Origin: Burkholderia diffusa
GTDB lineage: Bacteria; Pseudomonadota; Gammaproteobacteria; Burkholderiales; Burkholderiaceae
DNA length: 64,000 nucleotides
Direction: 5' to 3'
Assembly: GCF_001718315.1 (NCBI RefSeq)
Contig: NZ_CP013363.1
Coordinates: forward strand, 124,001-188,000
Shown one piece after another: positions 34,763 to 43,755 of this stretch. A program made the position numbers and the translations under genes. Every line of letters begins with the position of its first letter. Within the stretch, counting starts at the first letter, position 1. A model generated the notes under the pieces. The model saw nothing but the letters and a program-made list of their open reading frames with translations, had not been told where the DNA came from and did no database searches.

Positions 34763-35623
34763 TCAAGGCTTTCGGCAAGCCACCTGATAATCGATCACGG
34801 CGTTCGCCGATGGCGTATCCGGCTCGCCGCCGGCCGTCGTCACACCGAGCACGCCGGCCGCGCTGCGATACCGCAGCGCGCAATATCCCATGCCGGTGCC
34901 CGAGCACGCTTCGGCTTCGATGATCCCGTGTTTCGCGAGCGTGGCTGCTCCGTCCATCGGGTCCGGCTTCTCGCGCGGGCGCAGCGGCTGCCAGCCACGC
35001 GAGATCAGGATCTTGCGCGCAGCATCGAGCGGCTTGCCGTATACGTTGGGCACGACTGCACGGCCGTGGCAGAACGTGCGCTCGGCGGCGACCGCGGTCA
35101 GCCGCAAGCCGCCATGTTCGTCGCGCAGCTCGCCGATGGGCGCCGACGGGCCATCGCCGCCCCAGACCAGCAGCGCGCCGCTTTCCAGCGGCTCCACCGA
35201 GCCCAGCTGCCAGCCGGCCGAGCGCGCCGTGTAGCCGAGCGCGACGAGCATCGTGCCGTCGAAGACCCCGACGTTCGCATTGCGCGCATAACAGATCGCG
35301 CTCGTCCCCGGCTTGAAACCGCTCGCGAACGTAACGACCGTGTAGCGACCAAGCGGCGCTTCCGACGTCACGATCCAGCCGAGCTTCGCGACGTCGCGGC
35401 CGGCCGCGGTTGCGGTCTTCGCACGATATTGCGCGCAGAACGCGTCGAGCGTGCCGTTCTCCGGCGAGCGCGGCAACGCGCCGAGCGGAACCAGCGACGC
35501 GCCCGCGATATCGGAAGCCGTGCGCAACGTATCGGCGAACGCCGCGCCGGCGAGCGCGACGCCCGCGACGGCGGCGATCGATGCGACGAGGCGGGAAAAC
35601 GGCTGAACCGTCATGCGACGCAT
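34763..35623 (-). CDS. Exported protein with a PASTA-like motif
   Basis: A 286-residue secreted protein. Signal peptide: SRLVASIAAVAGVALAGAAF then ADTL. The middle is beta-rich with glycines. Near residues 190-215 it has VVPNVYGKPLDAARKILISR, similar to a PASTA repeat (VPxVxGxxxxxAxxxL). Cysteines in FCAQY, ICYAR, TFCHGR, EACSG, YCALR and VACRK suggest disulfides. Function unknown. Two possible ATGs (35623 and 35614). Confidence 0.68.
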   Translation of the reverse strand: MRRMTVQPFSRLVASIAAVAGVALAGAAFADTLRTASDIAGASLVPLGALPRSPENGTLDAFCAQYRAKTATAAGRDVAKLGWIVTSEAPLGRYTVVTFASGFKPGTSAICYARNANVGVFDGTMLVALGYTARSAGWQLGSVEPLESGALLVWGGDGPSAPIGELRDEHGGLRLTAVAAERTFCHGRAVVPNVYGKPLDAARKILISRGWQPLRPREKPDPMDGAATLAKHGIIEAEACSGTGMGYCALRYRSAAGVLGVTTAGGEPDTPSANAVIDYQVACRKP

Positions 35624-35685
35624 GGGAATGGACGCGGGAAAAGAACGGGCATCGACCGTTTGCGTGCGTGCCCGTCGCCGGGCAT

Positions 35686-36018
35686 TCAAGCCTTCGCGAT
35701 CACGTCGATCCGCAGCGCGTCGCCGCCGTCGACGATTGCCAGCAGGCGATCGACGTTCGGGTGTGCGCCCGGGCGGTTGCGCGCATCGGCGGTGTGCTCC
35801 GCGAACACGGCGAGGCCGTGCTCGGCGGCCTTCGCGTCGAGCGTGCCGAATGCCTGCTTCAGATAGTTGTACACCGCGAGCGAGCCCTGCTTGCCCGGCT
35901 GGTTCTCGATGCTGGCGACCACGTCGCCGTTCGCGGCGACGAGATCGATGCGAGCGACACCGTCGATGGCCGGCAGTTGCGCGAGGTTGTCCTTGAATAC
36001 GTGGGTCGGTTGAATCAC
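35686..36018 (-). CDS. DUF2322-like small protein
   Basis: A 110-residue soluble protein. VARIDLVAANGDVVASIENQ and AVFAEHTADARNRPGAHPNV are the distinctive parts, which recall the uncharacterised DUF2322 family. It is between the secreted protein gene and the flavin reductase on the same strand. No function can be assigned. Confidence 0.68.
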   Translation of the reverse strand: MIQPTHVFKDNLAQLPAIDGVARIDLVAANGDVVASIENQPGKQGSLAVYNYLKQAFGTLDAKAAEHGLAVFAEHTADARNRPGAHPNVDRLLAIVDGGDALRIDVIAKA

Positions 36019-36062
36019 TGAAACACTCCGTCGGTTCGATCATGGGTCAATCGGCCCGTATC

Positions 36063-36755
36063 TTATCCGATCGACATGCCCGCTTCGCGCGCGCGATCGA
36101 TGTCGGGGCTGCGATAGGCGCGCTCCGGAATCTCGGCGAGCCGCGACGCATGCACCTGATGCGGCGCGAGGCCATAGAACTTCTGAAAACTCATGATCAG
36201 CGGCGACCACTTGTCCGGATCGATGTGGTCCGGACGGCCGTCCATCAGCAGGTCCGGATGGACGTGAACGCGCTGGATGCGCACCTCGAACACGCGGATG
36301 CGGTCGCGCAGGTCGGGTGCATCGTCGCCGATGCCGTGCGTGGCGGCGACCACCGCTTCCAGATGCACCGGACATTCGAGCGCGCGCGGCGGTGCGATGG
36401 TCTGCGATGCCGTTTCGGTGAGCCCGGCGGTGCCGAACTTGTCCGGCTCGTATACGTAGCCGCGTGCCTGCTTCGACTCGGGCACCGGATGCGTGCCCGT
36501 CGTGCGCGCGATGCGATCGACAGCCGGCGCCTGTGCGGCCGACGGCAGGTTCAGCACGCATTCGCCGGTGCGCATCAGGTTATGCGTCGTCTGCGAGCTG
36601 GCGGCGAGCCCGAGCATGCAGCGCCAGCCGAGCCAGAACGCGGACGACATCGGCGCAAGATTGGCCGTGCCGTCCGGATTCAGCGTGCTGATCAGCACGA
36701 CGGGCGTGCCGAAATAGAGGATGTTGGGTTCGGTGACGCGATGCGGAGCATTCAT
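36063..36755 (-). CDS. Flavin-reductase-family FMN-binding protein
   Basis: A 230-residue split-barrel flavoprotein. TPVVLISTLNPDGTANLAPM near the N-terminus and TTHNLMRTGECVLNLPSA are typical of the flavin-reductase-like domain, which binds FMN. It may act as a reductase partner of a monooxygenase or as a stand-alone oxidoreductase. The C-terminal 40 residues (FYGLAPHQVHASRLAEIPER) are typical of the subfamily. Confidence 0.83.
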   Translation of the reverse strand: MNAPHRVTEPNILYFGTPVVLISTLNPDGTANLAPMSSAFWLGWRCMLGLAASSQTTHNLMRTGECVLNLPSAAQAPAVDRIARTTGTHPVPESKQARGYVYEPDKFGTAGLTETASQTIAPPRALECPVHLEAVVAATHGIGDDAPDLRDRIRVFEVRIQRVHVHPDLLMDGRPDHIDPDKWSPLIMSFQKFYGLAPHQVHASRLAEIPERAYRSPDIDRAREAGMSIG

Positions 36756-36993
36756 GGTCGGTCCTTCGTTGACGGGATCAGTTCACATGCTGATCGCATC
36801 GCGGCCTCGCGGCGCTCCGATTCTTGTCATGTCATTCGAGCGGCGCGGTGCGCACGGCCGCTTGCTCGGCGCGCCCGCCGCCGGCATCGCGCGTGCTTTT
36901 CCGCTAGAGTGGGAAATCGAAGGTCGCATGTGCCGCCCACGCCGGCACGCGGCGGCCACGTTCCACCGTTCCACCATTGCACACGAGGGCCCG

Positions 36994-37320
36994 ATGGACA
37001 TCGAGCAACGCTACACCGCCAACGCGCCGACGCGCGCGGAAGTCGACGCACTGGCCGGTGCGACCGTCATCGAATTCGGCGCGAACTGGTGCGGAATTTG
37101 CGCGGGCGCGCAGCCCGCGATCGCCGCGTCGTTCTCCGCGCATCCGGCCGTGCGGCACCTGAAGATCGAGGATGGCCCGGGCCGGCCGCTCGGCCGTTCG
37201 TTCGGCGTGAAGCTGTGGCCGACGCTGGTATTCCTGCGCGACGGGGTCGAAGTCGCGCGCGTCGTGCGCCCGACCGATGCCGGGCAGATCGAGGCCGACG
37301 GCTTCGCCGCGCTCGCCTGA
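36994..37320 (+). CDS. Thioredoxin-family protein
   Basis: A 108-residue thioredoxin-like protein with redox motif FGANWCGICAGAQP (CxxC, CGIC instead of the usual CGPC) and cis-Pro loop LWPTLVFLRDG. No signal peptide, so cytoplasmic. It is 7 bases before the yjbQ gene and probably co-transcribed with it. Confidence 0.88.
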   Translation: MDIEQRYTANAPTRAEVDALAGATVIEFGANWCGICAGAQPAIAASFSAHPAVRHLKIEDGPGRPLGRSFGVKLWPTLVFLRDGVEVARVVRPTDAGQIEADGFAALA

Positions 37321-37327
37321 GGCCGTC

Positions 37328-37747
37328 ATGCAACAGGCCATCACGCATATCGGCGTCGACGCGCGCGGTAGCGGCCTCGTCGAGTTCACGCCGCAAGTGC
37401 GCGCGTTCGTCGACCAGCAGGCGATCCGCACCGGGCTGCTGACCGTGTTCTGCCGTCATACGTCCGCGTCGCTGCTGATCCAGGAAAATGCGGATCCTTC
37501 CGTGCAGCGCGATCTCGAACGTTACTTCGCGACGCTCGCGCCCGAGGACGACACGCGCTACGAGCACGACACCGAAGGGCCCGACGACATGCCGGCGCAT
37601 CTGCGCACGGCGCTTACGCAAGTGCAACTGTCGATCCCGATCGAGCATGGACGCATGGTGTTCGGCACGTGGCAGGGCATCTATCTGTTCGAGCATCGCC
37701 GCGCCGCGCATCGGCGCGACATCGTGCTGCATTTGATCGGCGAGTAA
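37328..37747 (+). CDS. yjbQ: YjbQ-family protein (secondary thiamine-phosphate synthase-like)
   Basis: A 139-residue protein of the UPF0047/YjbQ family: LLTVFCRHTSASLLIQENAD with the conserved His, TEGPDDMPAHLRTAL, and GTWQGIYLFEHR. The E. coli relative has weak thiamine-phosphate synthase activity in vitro; the physiological role is unclear. Start at 37328 gives the family N-terminus. Confidence 0.92.
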   Translation: MQQAITHIGVDARGSGLVEFTPQVRAFVDQQAIRTGLLTVFCRHTSASLLIQENADPSVQRDLERYFATLAPEDDTRYEHDTEGPDDMPAHLRTALTQVQLSIPIEHGRMVFGTWQGIYLFEHRRAAHRRDIVLHLIGE

Positions 37748-37801
37748 GCGGGAACGCGCAACGGGTGGCCAGAAGGCGTCCGTCACGCATCGCGGCCACG
37801 C

Positions 37802-39613
37802 TCAGCCGAGCAGCTTCTCGACGAGCGCGCCGAGTTCGCGCAGGTGAACGGGCTTCGGCAGGAATTCGTCGAACACCCGCTGGTTCTCGCGCAGCGCTGC
37901 GGACTCGTATGCGCTGACACCGAGAATCGACGGAAACTTTCCGTCGTCGTTCGGTTGCGCGACCGTCCGGATGCGGCGCGCGACTTCGAAGCCGCTCAGG
38001 TCCGGCAGTTCGAGATCGAGCACGACGAGGTCGTAATGCGTTTCGCCGAAACGGGCGACGCCCTCCTGCCCGGTGCCGCACAGATCCGCGTCGAGGCCGA
38101 GCGCCGACAGCATCGCCCCGAGCGTTTCGCGCGCGTTGTCGTTGTCGTCGACCACGAGCGCGCGGCGGTTGCGATGCGCGGGGGCGGCCGGCCATGCGGG
38201 CGCGTCGCCGGTCGTTTCGCCGGCATCCGGCACCTCGGCCGGCAGCGTCACGATGAACTCGCTGCCTTCGCCGACGACGCTGCGCACGTCCACGTGGCCG
38301 CGCAGCGTCGTCACGATCTCGCGCACGACCGCGAGTCCCATCCCGATTCCGTCCACATGCAGGCCGACCGCATCGTTCGCGCGGTAGAACGGCTCGAAGA
38401 TTTTCGACAGATGCTGCTTCGCGATACCGGCGCCCGTGTCCCGCACGGCGAGTTTCAGTTGCCGGCCGGCCGGCGCGTCGACGAGCATGATCGAAACGTC
38501 GATCGATCCATCGACGGTGTATTTCACCGAATTCTCGATCAGATTCGACAGCACCTGGCGCAACAACTTGCGATCGGAGCGGATCGCGAGGTCGCGAGGC
38601 TCGACGCGCTGCGCGACGGCGATCCGCTTGGCCGCGATCTTCTCGCGCAGCGGATCGAGCACCTCGGCGAGCAGCGAGGCCATGCCGACCGTTTCGGTTT
38701 CGGCGAGGCGCTTGGTCGAGCGCAGCTTGATGTAATCGGTCAGATCCTTGACCAGCGCTTCGAGCGACGACGCGGAATTCTGCAGCCGCCGGATCGTCTT
38801 CAGGTTCGCGTCGGACTGCGGCCGCGCGAGCAGGATCTCGATCGAACCGCAGATCGCCTGCAGCGGCGTGCGCAGTTCATGGCTGACCATCCCGAGGAAC
38901 GCGTTCTTCGCCTCGATCATCTCGAATGCGCGATCGGATGCCTTGCGCTCCGCATCGAGCGCCGCGTCCTGTCGTTCGAGCAGGTCGTCGCGCGTGCGCA
39001 TCGTATAGAACAGCAGCAGGAACAGCGCGCACAGGATCACGCCGAGGATGATGCCGAGCGACAGGATCGCCCGCTGCTTTTCCTTCAGCTGATGGAACGT
39101 GAAGTCGCGCTGCGCCATCTCGATCGCGCGGAAATAGTTCGCGAGGCCGTTGACCTTCGGCCAGTACGCGCTGACGTCGTCGATCACGTGCGGCGCATCC
39201 TTTGGCGCGTCGCGCAGCAGCGGCACGTCGTGCTTCAGGCGCGCCATGAATGCGCCGAGCACCGCGATTTCGGCACGCGCGCGCGGGATGCGCAGCCAGT
39301 ATTCGGACACTTCGGACGGCCGCTGCAGGAACCCGAACGACACCGACAGGCTGTCGAGCTGCATCTGCACGTGGTCGAAGTCGTCGTCCACATGCGTCGA
39401 GTAGAGGATCAACTGGCGCTCGAAGCGCGTGTAGGCGTTGCGATATTGCGCGGCCGTCCAGAACACGCCTTCGCGCGGTCCTTCGAGCACGCCCTCGTTG
39501 ACCGAGGTCGCGAGCAGGTCCCACAGCAGGAATGCCCATGCGGCGAATCCCAGGATCCACAACGATCCCAGGATGAGAATGAGTTTTCTGTTCTTCCACC
39601 GCCCGCGCATCAT
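37802..39613 (-). CDS. Hybrid sensor histidine kinase with C-terminal receiver
   Basis: A 603-residue kinase. One N-terminal helix (about 10-31), an extracytoplasmic sensor region of some 150 residues, a second helix (about 183-205, LGIILGVILCALFLLLFY), then HisKA with MVSHELRTPLQ (His245), HATPase (SNLIENSVKYT, DTGAGIA, GIGMGLAV), and a receiver with the phospho-acceptor Asp533 in VVLDLELPDLSG. It is the last gene of a three-gene run with a periplasmic protein and a receiver-containing regulator, so a complete phosphorelay is likely. Confidence 0.93.
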   Translation of the reverse strand: MMRGRWKNRKLILILGSLWILGFAAWAFLLWDLLATSVNEGVLEGPREGVFWTAAQYRNAYTRFERQLILYSTHVDDDFDHVQMQLDSLSVSFGFLQRPSEVSEYWLRIPRARAEIAVLGAFMARLKHDVPLLRDAPKDAPHVIDDVSAYWPKVNGLANYFRAIEMAQRDFTFHQLKEKQRAILSLGIILGVILCALFLLLFYTMRTRDDLLERQDAALDAERKASDRAFEMIEAKNAFLGMVSHELRTPLQAICGSIEILLARPQSDANLKTIRRLQNSASSLEALVKDLTDYIKLRSTKRLAETETVGMASLLAEVLDPLREKIAAKRIAVAQRVEPRDLAIRSDRKLLRQVLSNLIENSVKYTVDGSIDVSIMLVDAPAGRQLKLAVRDTGAGIAKQHLSKIFEPFYRANDAVGLHVDGIGMGLAVVREIVTTLRGHVDVRSVVGEGSEFIVTLPAEVPDAGETTGDAPAWPAAPAHRNRRALVVDDNDNARETLGAMLSALGLDADLCGTGQEGVARFGETHYDLVVLDLELPDLSGFEVARRIRTVAQPNDDGKFPSILGVSAYESAALRENQRVFDEFLPKPVHLRELGALVEKLLG

Positions 39614-39622
39614 GTCGCGCGC

Positions 39623-40123
39623 TTACTTCACGGTCAGGCCGATGATCTGCCATGCGAACTTGGCTTCGCCGAGCGGCGTCTTCAGCTCGTCCGGATACTG
39701 GTCGCGCGGATACATGATCCACAGCGGGCCGTAGTTGTCGTTGCCGAGCACCTTGCCGTTCATCGTGCGCGCGAGGATCACGCCGTACTTGTCGGCATCC
39801 GACACGGGGATCGTGAACGTATATTCGTCGATGCAGCGGAACTCGATCTGTGTGCCGTGCGCGTCGACCGTCTTCAGCACGTCGGACAGGCGCGGGCCGG
39901 TGAAGGTCGCTTTTGGCGTCCAGCTCGTCGACGTGACGATCGTGTGCTGCGGCAGCGCCATCAGCGCCTGCTCGGTAAAGACGAACGTCGTCTTGCCGGG
40001 CTGGTTGCTGCGGCCGATCTTGCCGTCGACGGTGAACGTGAACGACGCGGCCCAGCTCGCGGCGGCCATGCCGAGCAGGCCGGCCATGACCAGGCTCTTG
40101 ATCCAGATGGTCGAAATTCGCAT
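39623..40123 (-). CDS. Periplasmic molybdopterin-fold (COG3915-like) protein
   Basis: A 166-residue exported protein; signal peptide SLVMAGLLGMAAASWA then ASF. The rest resembles the short oxidoreductase molybdopterin-binding domain family: EYTFTIPVSDADKYGVILAR, GPLWIMYPRDQYP and AKFAWQIIGLTVK at the end. These short members usually lack the cysteine that holds molybdenum; here the only cysteine is in FRCIDEY. It lies 9 bases before the kinase gene and may deliver a signal to the kinase's periplasmic sensor. Confidence 0.82.
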   Translation of the reverse strand: MRISTIWIKSLVMAGLLGMAAASWAASFTFTVDGKIGRSNQPGKTTFVFTEQALMALPQHTIVTSTSWTPKATFTGPRLSDVLKTVDAHGTQIEFRCIDEYTFTIPVSDADKYGVILARTMNGKVLGNDNYGPLWIMYPRDQYPDELKTPLGEAKFAWQIIGLTVK

Positions 40124-40172
40124 GTGTTTCCCCTTGATCGTGTTCGTGTGGTGGTCTGTTCGTTTGGTGGTC

Positions 40173-41051
40173 TCAGCTCGCGGCGGCGGCAGTGGCGGCC
40201 GGCAGCGTGATCTTCAGTTCGCGCGCGACTTCGGCGAACAGAATCGGCAGGCGCACAGGCTTTTCCTCGCAGCGCGCGTTGTAGTGCGACACGATGTGCG
40301 CGATCTCGTCCTCGCTCGCTTCGCCGGTGGAGATCTTGCCGGTCAGCAGGAAGATCGGCGCGCCGCCGTTCTCGCTCGAGCGGATGCCGCGCACGAGCTC
40401 GGCGGCCGTCTGGTCGCCCAGCATCCAGTCGAGGATGTAGCCGTCGAAATCCTCGACTTCCAGCGCCTTGCGGAACGACGCGCCGTCATGGTACGGAATC
40501 GCGTTTACGCCTTTTTCGATGAAGTATTCGCACACGGTTTCGGCGACGTCCCGCGAATCGTCGACCACCGCGATCCGCGCCGCGTACACGGTCGGCTGGC
40601 TCGAGCGCAATTCGATGACGTCGACCGGATAGAGGCGGCCTTCGCGCGCGTGCTGGCGTTCGGTGACGATCCATTCGCCCTGCCACTGCAGCGCGACGAA
40701 ATCCGTTTCGATCTGGCTGCTGGCCTTCGCCGAGATCGCCGCGCGGCAGCGGAGACGGCGCGACTCGATCACGAGTGTCGCGTCGATCATCTCGGCGGCG
40801 GCCGGCTGCGTGCCCTTGTCATCGAGCAGGATCGCGGGCGGCACGCCGAAGTGCGTCGCGATGTCCTGCAACTGCGACAGGTTCCACGGGATCAGGCCTT
40901 TCATCTTGCGCGTGACGACCGAGAAACTGAGACCCAGCACGTTCGCGATGGTCGTGTTGTGACTGCGCGGCGGGATGCCGTTGCGCGTCAGCAGATCGCG
41001 CACCTTGGTTGCGGTAATAAGATCGGCATTGGCCTGCTCGCTATTGGGCAT
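40173..41051 (-). CDS. BetR-domain regulator with C-terminal receiver
   Basis: A 292-residue protein with unusual domain order. Residues about 10-80 form a BetR-type helix-turn-helix (VRDLLTRNGIPPRSHNTTIA, LGLSFSVVTRKMKGLIPWNL). Residues about 155-280 are a response-regulator receiver (IAVVDDSRDVAETV, Asp208 in YILDWMLGDQ, Thr and Lys in LLTGKIS and EEKPVRLP). The receiver follows rather than precedes the DNA-binding part. Same strand as the molybdopterin-fold and kinase genes, first in the operon. Confidence 0.88.
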   Translation of the reverse strand: MPNSEQANADLITATKVRDLLTRNGIPPRSHNTTIANVLGLSFSVVTRKMKGLIPWNLSQLQDIATHFGVPPAILLDDKGTQPAAAEMIDATLVIESRRLRCRAAISAKASSQIETDFVALQWQGEWIVTERQHAREGRLYPVDVIELRSSQPTVYAARIAVVDDSRDVAETVCEYFIEKGVNAIPYHDGASFRKALEVEDFDGYILDWMLGDQTAAELVRGIRSSENGGAPIFLLTGKISTGEASEDEIAHIVSHYNARCEEKPVRLPILFAEVARELKITLPAATAAAAS

Positions 41052-41743
41052 TTCGACGGGGTCTCCTGGTTTTAGCGACGAAGAGCATATTCAAAAGTGA
41101 CGCGATGTGCAAACTTTGAAATCGCGAATCATCTTGACATGCCATTTTTCTCCATTATTATTGCTCACCGCGTCACTATTGTTTGTTGCGTCAGTTTTTG
41201 GAGGCTTTGTCGACAAGGTCGACCCGGCGAAAAGCGGCAACCAGCGCGTGACTGAACGATTGGAAGAGAGCTTGAAAAGAGCCTGAGAGAGCCTTGGACT
41301 GCGTGTCGGCGTGGGTGAATTGTATTCGCCTCGCCGCGCGCAAGCCGGGTATGCGCTCGCGGGATGGGATAGCGCGAAGCAATGCGGCGCAAATAATACG
41401 TGGGGAAAGTAAAAATGGTTCGCCGTTTACTGACGCCGGAGAGGCGACAGTCGACTGCGTGCGGGCAGGAGCTGCCGGTCACGGGCAGTGCGGTGCGGAT
41501 CTGAGATGACGCCGGGTGTTCCGGTCGCCATAAAGATCAGGTTTCCTATCAAAGTGCGCGCGCGGCCGGCCAGATCGCCGCGCCACAAGGCCGCTCGACT
41601 GCGACCAACTGCTGCGCTCGCATGAGCACTGCGGCCCGGCCGGCTCGAAGCGGCCGTCCAGTGGAAATCGGCAAGAGGCGTCACACCGGCTGAGGCGGCG
41701 CCCACTTCACGCCTGCCTCGCCGGTCTCTATCGCACTTCGAGC
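41052..41743. other. Long gene-free stretch with an orphan promoter
   Basis: About 692 bases. The first 110 are AT-rich and must hold the promoter of the BetR-type regulator. A strong promoter-like element points right (41134-41161) into DNA with no believable reading frame. GTCGACAAGGTCGAC near 41210 is a near-palindrome. Possible home of a small RNA. Confidence 0.45.
41134..41161 (+). promoter_or_regulatory. Orphan sigma-70-like promoter
   Basis: A perfect TTGACA (41134-41139), 16-base spacer and TATTAT (41156-41161), five of six to consensus. It reads rightward, away from the regulator gene, and no gene follows on that strand before acdS, which is convergent. Confidence 0.55.
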
Positions 41744-42760
41744 TCAACCTTCCCGAAAAATCCCGCTGTACGCGCTCAACGCCGGCACCCCGCCAAGGTG
41801 CGCATACAGCACCTTCGACCCCGGCTCGAATTCCCCGCGCCGCACCTTGTCGATCATCCCGTGCATCGATTTCCCTTCATAGACGGGATCCGTCAGCACG
41901 CCTTCCAGCCGCGCACAGAGACGAATCGCCTCCAGCGTGCCATCGTTCGGCAGTCCGTATTCCGGCCCGGCATAGCGCGTGTCGAGCACGACGTCCTTCT
42001 CTTCGATATCGCGCCGCAGCCCGACCAGCTCGGCCGTGTGCCGGGCGATGCGCGTGATCTGTTCATGCGTGCGCTCAGGCGTTGCCGACGCGTCGATGCC
42101 GATCACGCGGTCCGCGCGTCCGTCGGCTGCGAAGCCGACGACCATCCCCGCCTGCGTGCTGCCCGTGACCGAGCAGACCACGACGTAATCGAACTTGAAC
42201 CCGAGTTGCGCTTCCTGCTCGCGCACTTCTTCCGCGAAGCCGACGAATCCGAGCCCGCCGAGCGGATGCTCGGAACACCCGGCAGGAATCGGATACGGCT
42301 TGCCGCCCGCCTGCCGCACGCTTTCCATCGCTTCTTCCCAGCTGCGGCGAATGCCGATGTCGAAGCCGTCGGCGACGAGCCGCACGTCGGCGCCCATCAT
42401 CCGTGACAGCTGGATGTTCCCGACGCGGTCGTACACCGGATCCTCGTAGTTGACCCAGTGCTCCTGCACGAGCACGCACTTCATCCCGAGATGCGCGGCG
42501 ACCGCCGCGACCTGGCGGGTCTGGTTCGACTGCACGCCGCCGATCGATACGAGCGTGTCGGCGCCTTGCGCAAGCGCGTCGGGGACGAGGTATTCGAGCT
42601 TGCGCGTCTTGTTGCCGCCGAACGCGAGGCCGCTGTTGCAGTCCTCGCGCTTCGCATACAGCTCGACCCTGCCGCCGAGGTGCGCGCTCAGGCGCTTGAG
42701 CGGCTGGATCGGCGTCGGGCCGAACGTGAGCGGATAACGCGGGAAACGTTGCAGGTTCAT
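41744..42760 (-). CDS. acdS: 1-aminocyclopropane-1-carboxylate (ACC) deaminase
   Basis: PLP enzyme (fold type II) of 338 residues, exactly the length of known AcdS. The PLP lysine is Lys51 in [12 protein letters not shown]. Tyr294-Glu295 (VYEGKSM) and Leu322 (YAHLGG) are the residues that separate true ACC deaminase from D-cysteine desulfhydrase. It breaks ACC into 2-oxobutyrate and ammonia, lowering plant ethylene in rhizosphere strains. Divergent from the Lrp-type acdR. Confidence 0.97.
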   Translation of the reverse strand: MNLQRFPRYPLTFGPTPIQPLKRLSAHLGGRVELYAKREDCNSGLAFGGNKTRKLEYLVPDALAQGADTLVSIGGVQSNQTRQVAAVAAHLGMKCVLVQEHWVNYEDPVYDRVGNIQLSRMMGADVRLVADGFDIGIRRSWEEAMESVRQAGGKPYPIPAGCSEHPLGGLGFVGFAEEVREQEAQLGFKFDYVVVCSVTGSTQAGMVVGFAADGRADRVIGIDASATPERTHEQITRIARHTAELVGLRRDIEEKDVVLDTRYAGPEYGLPNDGTLEAIRLCARLEGVLTDPVYEGKSMHGMIDKVRRGEFEPGSKVLYAHLGGVPALSAYSGIFREG

Positions 42761-42851
42761 CGGCAAGCTCCGAAAGGCGATGGGCGGGATTCGAAACGGT
42801 CGGGTGCGGCAGTCGCGCCGTGTTCCGATGGAAAAATGATAGGCACGACCG

Positions 42852-42937
42852 CGCAAAATGAGCTTGCGAAATAAATAACGACGGCCTACGTTATCGATGA
42901 TATTTCTGCTAATTAGATAATTTTGGTTCGCAAAATG
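42852..42937. promoter_or_regulatory. Candidate AcdR binding sites between acdS and acdR
   Basis: CGCAAAATG occurs twice in the same direction, at 42852-42860 and 42929-42937. The second is part of a dyad ATTTTG-GTTCG-CAAAAT (42920-42936). The region between is AT-rich with TAATTAGATAATT, the composition Lrp-family proteins prefer. Confidence 0.55.
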
Positions 42938-42950
42938 CACGAGTAACGCA

Positions 42951-43451
42951 ATGAAATTAGATCGCGACAATGCAGCGCCTGGCGATGCAGCGCCGGTGCT
43001 CGACCGCATCGACCGCGCGATCCTGCGGCAGTTGCAGCAGGACGCATCGATCTCGAACGTGCGCCTCGCCGCGAAGGTGAAGCTCAGCGCGCCGGCGTGC
43101 CTGCGGCGCGTCGAACGGTTGAAGGAGATGGGATTGATCCGCGGCATCGTCGCGCTGCTCGACCCGAGGCCGCTGGGTGCCGGGATGCTGGTCGTGATCG
43201 GCTTCGTGCTCGATCGTTCGACGCCGGAGGCATTCGCCGAATTCGAGAAGGCTGCGCAGAAGGTGTCCGGGTGTGTCGAATGTCACGTCGTGACCGGCGA
43301 ATTCGATTACTTCATGCTGGTCCGCACGCGCGACAACGAGAGCTTCAACCGCCTGCATGCGGAACAGCTGCTGTACCTGCCCGGCGTGCGGCAGGTGCGC
43401 TCGTTCATGGTACTCAAGGAGATTCTGTCGACGCATGCGCTGCCGGTGTAG
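42951..43451 (+). CDS. acdR: Lrp-family regulator of ACC deaminase
   Basis: A 166-residue Lrp/AsnC protein: helix-turn-helix [20 protein letters not shown] and [20 protein letters not shown], effector domain [18 protein letters not shown]. Its divergent position 190 bases from acdS is the conserved arrangement of AcdR, which activates acdS in response to ACC in known strains. Confidence 0.93.
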   Translation: MKLDRDNAAPGDAAPVLDRIDRAILRQLQQDASISNVRLAAKVKLSAPACLRRVERLKEMGLIRGIVALLDPRPLGAGMLVVIGFVLDRSTPEAFAEFEKAAQKVSGCVECHVVTGEFDYFMLVRTRDNESFNRLHAEQLLYLPGVRQVRSFMVLKEILSTHALPV

Positions 43452-43601
43452 CGCATCGCGACGTCGCCGGGTGCGCTGGCTGCGTTGACGGCGTGCCGAG
43501 CGACCGAAGAAGTGAGCGCCACCCCGCATGGCCGAGCGTCGCGCAGAAAGCAATCCGGTGCTGCGCTTGGCGGAGCCACGGCGCCGCGCCCGTCCGCGGC
43601 C

Positions 43602-43657
43602 GCGTCGCCACGCGTGACGCCTGCGTCGCCACGCGTGACGCCTGCGTCGTCACGACG
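43602..43657. repeat. 21-base tandem repeat, two and a half copies
   Basis: GCGTCGCCACGCGTGACGCC plus T occurs at 43602-43622 and again exactly at 43623-43643; a degenerate part copy (GCGTCGTCACGACG) follows. It lies in the 304-base gap between acdR and poxB, which otherwise holds no gene. Confidence 0.85.
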
Positions 43658-43755
43658 CCGCGCGGCGCGATCGCGTATGCTCGTTCCGTCAGCGGCGACG
43701 GCGGCTGCCGTGGCCGGATCAATCGTGTGACGACAGATCAACGAGCGAGGGCATG

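Noticed and set aside
37765..37799. GTGGCC/GGCCAC inverted repeat between yjbQ and the kinase gene as terminator
   Set aside because: The loop is over 20 bases and there is no T-run; too weak.
41165..41747. Short reading frames on both strands in the gap before acdS
   Set aside because: None has a ribosome-binding site, typical codon use or a recognisable sequence.
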